Shown: positions 55,413 to 63,202 of the stretch, in pieces
Numbering within the stretch: position 1 is the first letter of the stretch
How the letters are laid out: each line of letters begins with the position of its first letter
Origin: CAG-826 sp964504595
GTDB lineage: Bacteria > Bacillota_I > Bacilli_A > RFN20 > CAG-826
Reading direction: 5' to 3'
Assembly: GCA_964504595.1 (NCBI GenBank)
Contig: CAZDEE010000007.1
Coordinates: forward strand, 1-64,000
Length of the DNA stretch: 64,000 nucleotides
Notes under the pieces: model-generated
The model's input: the letters and a program-made list of their open reading frames with translations, nothing else
What the model was told of the DNA's origin: nothing
Databases searched by the model: none
Translations under genes and position numbers: made by a program

Positions 55413-56333
55413 TTATTTAAACAGTTTTTCCATCTTTAAGATTACTTTTCTTTTTTGTTCAATATTTGGATGTACATAAAGATTCATTGTTGTTGTAATA
55501 CTTGAATGACCTAAAATCACACTGACGGTTTTATAGTCACAATTACTTTCTATACATCTTGTGGCAAAGCTATGCCTTAAACCATGAAACTTTATAACTG
55601 GAATATCTAATTTCTTTAATATCTTCTTAAAATAATTACGATATGTTCTTGGTTCTATAGGATTGATGTCATTAGATATAACATAGTATTCTTTATTTAA
55701 GAACTTTTTAAATGATTTAATTATTCTATATAATTCACTAGTTAATGGTATTTCTCGATATGAATTAATTGTTTTTGGTTCACTTATTATTATTTCTGTA
55801 TTCATCTGATCATAATCATATATTCTCTGTATGGTTTTACCCACAATAAAAATCTTCTTATCAATATCTATATCTTTCCATTTTAATGCGCATATTTCTC
55901 CTATTCTTAATCCTGTAGATAAACATATAAATATTCCTAAATTCTTAAAATTAATATTATCTTTTAAATAGTTAATTAATCTCTTTTGATCATTAATTGA
56001 TAGTATTTCTAGTTTCTTTTTCTCACGTTCTGTAGGAAATAACGCTTCTATTTCATGATATTCAATTAAGTTATTCTTCGATCCAAATTTAATAATCATC
56101 TTTAATATCATAATGATATCTTTAATAGTCTTTTGAGTTAATTTTTCATCAATCTTATTTAAAATAAAACTTTGAATATCTTCATCTAATATTTTCTCCT
56201 TCTCTCCAAAATAAGAAACGATATGTTTATCCACTAAAGCAACATAAGTAACATATGTTGATTGTTTTACATATCTTTTCTTTTCCTCTTTCCATAAATT
56301 AACAATATCTTTAATTTTCATTTGCTCTTTCAT
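55413..56333 (-). CDS. Tyrosine recombinase/integrase
   Basis: 306 residues. A core-binding (SAM-like) domain at residues 1 to about 105 precedes the catalytic domain. Catalytic residues: Arg in LSTGLRIGEICALKW, a Lys in the beta-hairpin, HGLRHSFAT (His-x-x-Arg), LGHSSITTTMNLY (His and nucleophile Tyr). GGAGG precedes the ATG. No attachment site was identified. It sits at the edge of the accessory region with defence-like genes, which suggests it moved, or still moves, this island. It is next to a RhuM remnant, and integrases near type I restriction genes sometimes invert hsdS, but no hsdS pair is seen. Confidence 0.88.
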   Translation of the reverse strand: MKEQMKIKDIVNLWKEEKKRYVKQSTYVTYVALVDKHIVSYFGEKEKILDEDIQSFILNKIDEKLTQKTIKDIIMILKMIIKFGSKNNLIEYHEIEALFPTEREKKKLEILSINDQKRLINYLKDNINFKNLGIFICLSTGLRIGEICALKWKDIDIDKKIFIVGKTIQRIYDYDQMNTEIIISEPKTINSYREIPLTSELYRIIKSFKKFLNKEYYVISNDINPIEPRTYRNYFKKILKKLDIPVIKFHGLRHSFATRCIESNCDYKTVSVILGHSSITTTMNLYVHPNIEQKRKVILKMEKLFK

Positions 56334-56570
56334 ATATTATTCCTCCTTCAAATGATATAACTAGAATAATAATGATTAAGATAAATTAAAATAGTTCTGT
56401 AGGAGATAATATGGATTAACAATTTTATTTTTAAAACAGATTTAATATATTAAACTTAATATTTAAAATCCATCAATTTCTTGTAGTAATTATTATAATT
56501 TGTAATATAGCAAACAGAACGAAAGAGGAATAACAATTAATGAAAAAAAGAATACTGATATCTATTAACC
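56334..56570. other. Gap between integrase and RhuM remnant
   Basis: About 235 AT-rich bases. No ORF, hairpin or attachment site was recognised. It may contain the integrase promoter and scars of the event that removed the 3' part of the RhuM gene. Confidence 0.35.
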
Positions 56571-56879
56571 CTAACGAAACTGAACTGCCCTTTCAAAGTT
56601 CACTTTAAATCCGACAGCAATAATCATTTGTAAATTATAATGATTGGTATTATAAATTTTTCCATCTTCGGCAGTTATTCGAAATTTTCGAGTAGTTGAC
56701 TCTTTAAGTAATTCATTATCATCAAAAATTTTCTTAATATGATAATTGATTGTATGCGATTCAACATCAAAAAGTAATCCCATCATTTTTTGAGTCAACC
56801 ATATATTTTCATCTTCGTATCTAACTTCAATATTTTGTGCTTCTTCATCAATGGATGCTATATAAATAAGATATTCAGA
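56571..56879 (-). pseudogene. RhuM-family gene remnant
   Basis: An open frame of about 102 codons with no ATG: EYLIYIASIDEEAQNIEVRY, WLTQKMMGLLFDVESHTINY, NYHIKKIFDDNELLKE and IAVGFKVNFERAVQFR then stop. This matches the N-terminal third of RhuM/virulence-type proteins, often found inside type I restriction-modification loci. The family normally continues from VQFRKWA for another 200 residues. The first codon region also lacks a start. It is therefore a decayed N-terminal fragment. Short ATG-less frames inside it should not be annotated as genes. Confidence 0.7.
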
Positions 56880-56909
56880 TTATGAACTTTTAATAAGCAT
56901 TTTTCTTTT

Positions 56910-56994
56910 TTGGTAATTAAAAACCAAAATAATTGTTGACACACAAAACCGAAGTAGTATAATTAATAGCGTAAGGTTGGTAATTAAAAACCAA
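56910..56994 (+). promoter_or_regulatory. Strong promoter flanked by two 18-bp operators
   Basis: -35 TTGACA (56936-56941), 16-base spacer, -10 TATAAT (56958-56963), both perfect consensus. The same 18-mer, TTGGTAATTAAAAACCAA, occurs at 56910-56927 (before the -35) and 56977-56994 (past the start site), 67 bases apart. Its TTGGT/ACCAA arms make it palindromic. This layout suits repression by a dimer or a looping tetramer. The methyltransferase ATG is 16 bases after the second copy. Confidence 0.75.
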
Positions 56995-57010
56995 GAAAGG
57001 AAGGGTCTAT

Positions 57011-58768
57011 ATGAAATTTGAAGATTCGATATTTTTAAAAAGAGAGTTTAATTTTGAGGAGCAAAATTTTGCATTAATAAAAGCAATGGTTTTTATCTAC
57101 GCTTTTAAAAAAGCGAAGATAAACTACCCATTATTTGAAGTTAATAATAAAGTAATTAATCAAAATTATTTAATTAACTTACATGATTTAGCAAAAGATA
57201 ATTTAAAAAAAATATATAATGTATGTGGAGAACAATTAGGATGTCTTATTAATGATTGCTTAGAAAATGATAATAGCAACGTGGAATTACAATCGGAATT
57301 AATGCATAAATTATTTCTTTTAAATAATTTTACAAGCGAAGATATTGAAAAGTATATAACAAATAAAGACAACTATATTTATGAAAAGAATGATTTTAGT
57401 TCCCCTAAAAGTCTTATCGATTTAGTTATAGGATTACTTTCAAAAGGAACCCATCAATCATGGTTTGATTTAGGATGTGGAAATGGTGATTTTTTAATAG
57501 AACTAGTGAAAAAAAATAAAAAAAATGAATGTTATGGCGAAGACATTAATTATAATTGTCAATTGCTGACAAAAATAAGATTATTCTTCGCTAACGCTAA
57601 TGCAAAAATATCTGAAAATAATATCATCACAAGTCAATATAATGAAATTGTCGATGTTGCATATGCAAACATACCATTTTTAATGAGGTTATCAAAAACT
57701 AATTTTGATTATAATAAGCACAATAAATACGTAGGAGAATTAAAGCCAACACAAAATGCTGATTGGATATTCGCGGATAGATTACTTCAATCAATCAAAG
57801 ATAGAGGCATTATTCTTATGACTGAAGCAAGTTTAATGAATTTTATCGACATAGAGCAAAGAAAAAACGTTATAGAACAAAATCTAGTAGAAGGTATTAT
57901 AAAATTACCGGATAATTTATTTATATATACTGGAATACCTGTATCTATAGTTATTTTTAATAAACATAAGGACAATCAAGAAATAAAATTTTTAGATGCT
58001 TCAAATATGTGTAAAATTGGTAGAAGACTATCAGAACTCAATGTTTCTGAAATTATAAGTGCATATAATGCCGAAAAGAAAACTACAAAAGTTAATATAA
58101 AATCAATATCAAAAGATGACTATAGTCTTCATGTAAAAAAATACTTAGATGTCAATGAAATTTTTCTTGAAAATGAAGTACCTTTAGAAAAAGTAGTTAA
58201 TGAAGTATTCAGAGGTGCACAAATTTCAGCGCCTGAAATTGATGAATACTGCAAGAATATAAAAGAAGAAGATAAAATATGCAAATTAATTACAGTTGGT
58301 GATATACAAGATAGTATGATAGATATCAATAAGCTTCAAATCATTAAAGATGATGGTAAATATAATAGATATGTAGTCAAAAACGGAGACGTTCTTGTTT
58401 CTTCTAAGAGCACAAAAATTAAAACTACTGTTTTAGAAATACCAAAAGAGGAAAAATTTATAGCAACAGGGAGCTTATTAGTAATTAGGTGCGATCAAGA
58501 AAAAATAAATCCTTTTTATCTAAAAGCATTTTTCGATTCAACTAATGGAAAAAAATTACTAGAATCAATACAAACTGGAACAACGATTATTTCAATTAAC
58601 GCAACTGCTTTAATGCGAATGAGGATATCTTGTATAGATAAGAAAAAACAAGATAAAATTGCAGAAAGGTACTTACTTAAATTAGAGCAATTTAAATCAA
58701 CTAAATTAAAACTATATGAAATAGAAAAAGAATTAATTAATGTATTTGATAATTCAATTAAAAACTAA
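57011..58768 (+). CDS. N6-adenine DNA methyltransferase fused to a half specificity domain
   Basis: 585 residues. A helical N-terminus (1 to about 130) is followed by a class I methyltransferase core: SAM motif FDLGCGNGDF (152-161) and, in place of the usual NPPF, YANIPF (N220, I221, P222, F223). The core is like the type I HsdM subunit. From about 395 the sequence is a type I S-like target-recognition domain, for example LITVGDIQDSMIDIN, VKNGDVLVSSKSTKIKTTVL, LLVIRCDQEKINPFYLKAFF and RMRISCIDKKKQDKIAERYL. It has one such domain, so it is an M plus half-S fusion. No restriction subunit is nearby. GAAGG precedes the ATG. Confidence 0.8.
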   Translation: MKFEDSIFLKREFNFEEQNFALIKAMVFIYAFKKAKINYPLFEVNNKVINQNYLINLHDLAKDNLKKIYNVCGEQLGCLINDCLENDNSNVELQSELMHKLFLLNNFTSEDIEKYITNKDNYIYEKNDFSSPKSLIDLVIGLLSKGTHQSWFDLGCGNGDFLIELVKKNKKNECYGEDINYNCQLLTKIRLFFANANAKISENNIITSQYNEIVDVAYANIPFLMRLSKTNFDYNKHNKYVGELKPTQNADWIFADRLLQSIKDRGIILMTEASLMNFIDIEQRKNVIEQNLVEGIIKLPDNLFIYTGIPVSIVIFNKHKDNQEIKFLDASNMCKIGRRLSELNVSEIISAYNAEKKTTKVNIKSISKDDYSLHVKKYLDVNEIFLENEVPLEKVVNEVFRGAQISAPEIDEYCKNIKEEDKICKLITVGDIQDSMIDINKLQIIKDDGKYNRYVVKNGDVLVSSKSTKIKTTVLEIPKEEKFIATGSLLVIRCDQEKINPFYLKAFFDSTNGKKLLESIQTGTTIISINATALMRMRISCIDKKKQDKIAERYLLKLEQFKSTKLKLYEIEKELINVFDNSIKN

Positions 58769-58811
58769 GTAATAAAATTATAAAAAAATGTTAAAAAGGA
58801 TGTGATAAACT

Positions 58812-59723
58812 ATGGAAATCAATAAACAAATACAACTAAGAGGCGGATTCAGTGATAGAAATAAAATTAAGCCATTAAATATGGAAATGCAATTAACAGA
58901 ATTTGATCAACGAACACGTATCGCTTTTATTAATTTAATTAAGCAATGGTATGATGATGAATGGTTTGATAATTATAAATATAGTTTCTATGAAAATTTA
59001 TTAAGCAATGTATTTTCCATATACATATCAGATGATGTTATTTATGAAATAGAAAATGAAGAAAACAAACTATTTAATACTTATATTTATGATATTATAA
59101 TAAATCAATCTTCTTCATACGATGATATATTAACACTCTTAGAGTATATTGTTAATTGCTTTAAAGAAGCAGAAAGAAATGAGCCCTATAATGCTCTTTT
59201 CCCTTTCCGTCAAAATAAAGATTATACTCAAGAAATTAATAGTTTATTTATAAAAGAATGTGTAGGCTACAGAATGATTGATAACCAAATAATACCAATT
59301 ACTGATAAAATTGAATTTGAAGAAATACAACAAGCTATTAAAAATAAATTTGAAGGGAGCAAAAATCATTTAAAAAAAGCAATCAGCTTTCTTTATGATA
59401 AAGAAAAACCTGACTATAAAAATAGCATAAAAGAAAGTATTAGTGCAGTAGAATCAATTTGCAAAATTATAATAAATAATGATAATACAACTTTAGGGAA
59501 AGCACTTAATAAATTAGAAGAATCAGGTATAAAAATACATAAATCACTAAAATCTGCATTTTCTTCTTTATATGGTTACTCTTCAAACGAAGGTGGTATA
59601 AGACACTCAGAAGGAATGCTTGAAAGCAATGTATCATTTGATGATGCAAAATACATGCTTGTTACATGTTCCGCTTTTATAAATTACTTGATTCCAAAAA
59701 TAAATAGTATCGATAATAAATAA
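58812..59723 (+). CDS. AbiJ_NTD4-like abortive infection protein
   Basis: 303 residues. The N-terminal block GGFSDRNKIKPLNMEMQLTE followed by DQRTRIAFINLI, then IKECVGYRMIDNQIIPITDK, and the C-terminal NSIKESISAVESICKII, TLGKALNKL, SLYGYSSNEGGIRHSEG and DDAKYMLVTCSAFINYLI, match the AbiJ N-terminal-domain-4/HEPN-like family associated with phage abortive infection. The GGIRH motif at about residue 263 is the most conserved feature. Its mode of action is unknown; HEPN-type RNase activity is an inference. It starts 43 bases after the methyltransferase gene, apparently in the same operon. Confidence 0.65.
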   Translation: MEINKQIQLRGGFSDRNKIKPLNMEMQLTEFDQRTRIAFINLIKQWYDDEWFDNYKYSFYENLLSNVFSIYISDDVIYEIENEENKLFNTYIYDIIINQSSSYDDILTLLEYIVNCFKEAERNEPYNALFPFRQNKDYTQEINSLFIKECVGYRMIDNQIIPITDKIEFEEIQQAIKNKFEGSKNHLKKAISFLYDKEKPDYKNSIKESISAVESICKIIINNDNTTLGKALNKLEESGIKIHKSLKSAFSSLYGYSSNEGGIRHSEGMLESNVSFDDAKYMLVTCSAFINYLIPKINSIDNK

Positions 59724-59763
59724 TCATTTTACGTCCATCTTTAATAAGTTATTTCTTTAAAAC

Positions 59764-59778
59764 GCAAACAAGAAAAAT
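59764..59778 (+). repeat. Direct repeat before the KAP gene
   Basis: GCAAACAAGAAAAAT is also found exactly at 61576-61590, past the KAP gene. A CAAACAAAT also follows each copy, after 7 bases here and directly there. The two flank the KAP gene about 1.8 kb apart. Confidence 0.6.
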
Positions 59779-59810
59779 TATTTACAAACAAATGAAAGGA
59801 ATTGTGGCTT

Positions 59811-61505
59811 ATGCATGAACAAATTAATAAATTTATCCAAAATTATTTAGAAAAAAACAATACTAAAAGTGCAATTATGTTAACTTCACCTTGGGGAACT
59901 GGGAAAAGCTACTATATTAATAATACTTTAATTAAGTATCTAGAAGGAAAATGTATTATTATTCCTCTATATGGATTAAAAGATATTAGTGAAATCAGCA
60001 AATATATATTTTTAGAATACAAATTTAGAAATTTAAACAAAAAAAATATAAGTACAAGTATTTTTAAAATAATAACTAAAATTATTATAAATGGATTTTC
60101 AAATTCTTTAGGAATTAATTACGATTTAAATGATAAAGAAATCGAAAAAATATACTCATCAATAGATTTATCCAACAAACTATTAATATTCGAAGATGTA
60201 GAAAGAACTAAAATAGACATCTTAGAATTATTAGGATTTATCAATAGTTTAGTTGAAGATAATGTAAAAGTATTACTTGTCACTAATGAAGACGAGTTTA
60301 AATCTAATGACGCTTATTTAAAAATAAAAGAAAAAACAATAAGTGATACAATTTATTATAACTTTCCTATCGAAGACACTATTAAAAGTATTGTTTCATC
60401 ATTCAATAATGAAAAACTAAATTATTTAATTAATGAAGACGATATGATTGATAATATTAAAGAAATAATGAATAAAACAAATGGTAATTTAAGGACCTTT
60501 ATTTTAGCATGCCAAAAAACGATAGATATTTTAGAAACCTCAGATAAATTAAATAAAAACTTTATGAAAAAAATATTCTTAGGAAACATTGCTTTTTTAT
60601 TAAAAAATCGAGATAAAACTACTAAATGGAATCTTGATGAAGAAATAGCATCTCATTCGTTAGGCACATACAAATTTCCTCTTTATAAAATATCTTACGA
60701 CTATATAATAAATCAAATTTTAGATAAAGAAACCCTAGAAAAAGTAAATGACAACTATTGCAAATTAGAAAAAAATAATAAAAAAAATAAAGAAATAGAA
60801 AGATATATGCAAACTATTTATAACTGTTATACTTCTAATGAAAAAGAATTAATAAATGCTATAAAATATGTAACTGAAAAAATTCTTAACAAAGATATCG
60901 ATGTTAATAATTATATAATGTTAGCAAATTATCTAATAGCAATTAAGTACGACCTAGAAATAGATAAAGAAGTAGTAGATAATTGTCTAAAAGCAATGTT
61001 ATCTTCTGATATAGAAATAGAAAATGAAACCCTTGATTTAGATAATTACTCAGGAATAAAGCTAGTAGACAAAAAAGCTATCGATGAATTTATTGATTTT
61101 AGTAAAAAATTAAAAAAAACAATATATTCTTCCGTTAAAGCTAATATTATTGGATTTGATTATACTATAGAAAAAATCGATGAATTTTATGAAAAAGTTA
61201 AAATTAATAGTGATTCATTTATTTTAAAAAAAGGATTTGCTAAATATATTGATATTACAAAGTTTGCTGAATTAATAAAAAAATGTAACGCCTTTAACAT
61301 ATTTACTATTAATAAAATATTTAAAACAATCTATAATTTAAGCAATATAAGGGATTTCTTTTATGATGATAAAAGCAATTTAAGCGAATTAAAAGAAAAA
61401 ATAGAAAAATTAAAAGAAGAACAAGGTCTTGATAAAGTTAAAAAATACCAATATAAGAATTTTATTACTTATTTAGATAGTACAATTAAAAGACTAAATA
61501 TGTAA
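59811..61505 (+). CDS. KAP-family P-loop NTPase
   Basis: 564 residues from the ATG that follows AAAGGA; an in-frame TTG three codons earlier is less likely. Walker A is SPWGTGKS (26-33) and Walker B KLLIFEDVERT (about 123-133), with a mixed hydrophobic stretch between them (IIINGFSNSLGIN). The later part is helical with Lys-rich repeats. KAP NTPases occur in phage exclusion (PifA) and other defence genes and may sense or exclude phage. It is the third gene of the methyltransferase-AbiJ group, 87 bases downstream. Direct repeats flank it. Confidence 0.72.
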   Translation: MHEQINKFIQNYLEKNNTKSAIMLTSPWGTGKSYYINNTLIKYLEGKCIIIPLYGLKDISEISKYIFLEYKFRNLNKKNISTSIFKIITKIIINGFSNSLGINYDLNDKEIEKIYSSIDLSNKLLIFEDVERTKIDILELLGFINSLVEDNVKVLLVTNEDEFKSNDAYLKIKEKTISDTIYYNFPIEDTIKSIVSSFNNEKLNYLINEDDMIDNIKEIMNKTNGNLRTFILACQKTIDILETSDKLNKNFMKKIFLGNIAFLLKNRDKTTKWNLDEEIASHSLGTYKFPLYKISYDYIINQILDKETLEKVNDNYCKLEKNNKKNKEIERYMQTIYNCYTSNEKELINAIKYVTEKILNKDIDVNNYIMLANYLIAIKYDLEIDKEVVDNCLKAMLSSDIEIENETLDLDNYSGIKLVDKKAIDEFIDFSKKLKKTIYSSVKANIIGFDYTIEKIDEFYEKVKINSDSFILKKGFAKYIDITKFAELIKKCNAFNIFTINKIFKTIYNLSNIRDFFYDDKSNLSELKEKIEKLKEEQGLDKVKKYQYKNFITYLDSTIKRLNM

Positions 61506-61575
61506 ATGCCCTAATGTACTTGTGGTAAAATTTTACTCAAAAATTATAGCTACTAACAATTTAATTATGTTATTT

Positions 61576-61590
61576 GCAAACAAGAAAAAT
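61576..61590 (+). repeat. Direct repeat after the KAP gene
   Basis: Second copy of GCAAACAAGAAAAAT, followed directly by CAAACAAAT. See the copy at 59764-59778. Confidence 0.6.
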
Positions 61591-61698
61591 CAAACAAATC
61601 AAAATGATTTATTAATATATTTCTATAAAGAATAAATTTTCGTACTTCAGCTTATTATCTAATAATCACTCGCGAAATTAACAAAAAACAGATTTTCG

Positions 61699-61747
61699 AA
61701 CGATTTAGAACAAAAAAATTGTTTTAAATCGTTTGCGAGGTTATAAT
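61699..61747 (+). promoter_or_regulatory. Promoter and operator-like inverted repeat of the AAA ATPase gene
   Basis: Arms AACGATTTAGAACAA (61699-61713) and TTGTTTTAAATCGTT (61719-61733), 15 bp with one mismatch (G-U in RNA). The second arm contains the -35 TTGTTT (61719-61724); after 17 bases comes -10 TATAAT (61742-61747). A dimer bound to the repeat would cover the -35. The ATPase start lies about 31 bases further on. Confidence 0.65.
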
Positions 61748-61777
61748 ATTAATGTGGGAAAAAGGAGGTTATGTTTT

Positions 61778-62896
61778 ATGAAATTGTTAAGAATTCGTGC
61801 ATCAAACTATAAGAATTGTTGTGATAATTTTACAATTGATTTTATAGCTAAATCCAAGAAAACAAGCGAAGATAAAGAGTATGAATTACAAGAAATTGCA
61901 GAAGAATTATATGTTTTTAATACAGCTGCCTTTGTGGGTAAAAATGCATCTGGAAAAACTTCCGCGATTGAATTAATGGATTGTTGCTATTCCATTCTTA
62001 GTGAATTCCATTTAGAAAACAATCATTATAATTATGATAATGTAAAACTAGAAATCATTTTCTATCATGAAGACTATATTTATAAATACACTACTGTTTT
62101 AAAGGCCGATTCAAATTCAGAAAATAAAGCCAATTTTACAGAACAACATATTTATCGAAAAAAATATTATAAATCTAAAGTAAAAGAAATTTATTCAAAT
62201 GATGAATTTGAAGAAATCAAAGATTTAGGAGAACTTCCAGAAGATACTTCAATTGTTTTTTTTGTATTGAAAAGAAAAACAACTCGTGCTGTTTATTTTA
62301 ATTGCAATGGTGAAGGAGTGGACACATATCGCCTATTATTTAGAGCAATGAATACTTATAAAATATCAAAAGAAGTATTAATCAAGATTATAAGAATTTT
62401 TGATGATAATATTCAAAGCTTAGAAATGATGGATGAAAAGCATTATAAATTAACATATCAAAATTGTATAAAAGAACTATCTGATTCTGAATTAATTTAT
62501 ATGATTTCTAGTGGAACAACAAAAGGTATCTTGCTTTATATTCTTGTAGTCGCAGCGTTAGAAAACGGATTTGACTTATTAATCGATGAAATAGAAAATC
62601 ATTTCCATAAAACACTAGTTGAAAACATGATTATCTTATTTAAAGATAAAACTGTAAATAAGAAAAATTCAACACTTGTATTTACAACTCATTATTGTGA
62701 AGTTTTAGATTTATTTAATCGTCAAGATAATATTTGGATTGCTAAATCAAATGATAAGATTTATTTAGAGAATATGTATGAAACCTATAATATTAGACCA
62801 GAGATTTTAAAGAGTCGTCAATTTTATAACAATACATTTGATACTTCTGTTAATTATGAAGATCTCATGGCATTGAAAAAGAAGCTAATGAAATGA
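61778..62896 (+). CDS. AAA ATPase (OLD/RecF-like, AAA_15/21)
   Basis: 372 residues from the ATG after AAGGAGG. Walker A GKNASGKT (residues 54-61), a signature-like LSDSELIYMISSGTTKG and Walker B FDLLIDEIENHFH (about 263-275), then TLVFTTHYCEVLDLF. It is an ABC-type ATPase of the SMC/OLD class. It lacks a TOPRIM domain, so it is not a full OLD nuclease; such proteins often partner a toxin or nuclease and take part in phage defence or RNA/DNA damage sensing. It has its own promoter and terminator, so it is probably an independent unit. Confidence 0.72.
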   Translation: MKLLRIRASNYKNCCDNFTIDFIAKSKKTSEDKEYELQEIAEELYVFNTAAFVGKNASGKTSAIELMDCCYSILSEFHLENNHYNYDNVKLEIIFYHEDYIYKYTTVLKADSNSENKANFTEQHIYRKKYYKSKVKEIYSNDEFEEIKDLGELPEDTSIVFFVLKRKTTRAVYFNCNGEGVDTYRLLFRAMNTYKISKEVLIKIIRIFDDNIQSLEMMDEKHYKLTYQNCIKELSDSELIYMISSGTTKGILLYILVVAALENGFDLLIDEIENHFHKTLVENMIILFKDKTVNKKNSTLVFTTHYCEVLDLFNRQDNIWIAKSNDKIYLENMYETYNIRPEILKSRQFYNNTFDTSVNYEDLMALKKKLMK

Positions 62897-62912
62897 AGTA
62901 TTGAATTATATT

Positions 62913-62944
62913 AAAGCATTTGACTAAATAGTCGAGTGCTTTTT
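62913..62944 (+). terminator. Terminator of the AAA ATPase gene
   Basis: A 13-bp stem, AAAGCATTTGACT with AGTCGAGTGCTTT (two G-U pairs), an AAAT loop and a T-run. One of the strongest terminators in the window. Confidence 0.85.
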
Positions 62945-63122
62945 CTTATTAGTAAACTGATAAACTTACAAATATATAAGGTTTACGAATCTTTAAAAAC
63001 TGAGGCGATTATCAAGATTTCATTCATCACTATAAATATTATAGATATCCAACTTCAAACTAAATAAGTCTCTAATTATTTAAGTGATTAATCTAATTAT
63101 TTATCTTAATTTATCTTTGTAC

Positions 63123-63177
63123 TTTTTGGATTAAAATCCAAAAAATGTTGAATTTTTTAAAGTTTTTGGATAAAATC
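63123..63177 (+). promoter_or_regulatory. Promoter with operator palindrome of the DUF4143 ATPase gene
   Basis: Palindrome TTTTTGGATT-AA-AATCCAAAAA (63123-63144) and a partial repeat TTTTTGGATAAAATC (63163-63177). Promoter: -35 TTGAAT (63148-63153), 17-base spacer, -10 TAAAAT (63171-63176). The partial repeat overlaps the -10, so a repressor at the palindrome could spread onto it. Between 62945 and 63122 I see nothing else. Confidence 0.6.
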
Positions 63178-63202
63178 ATAATATAGAATGAGGGTGAGAA
63201 TT

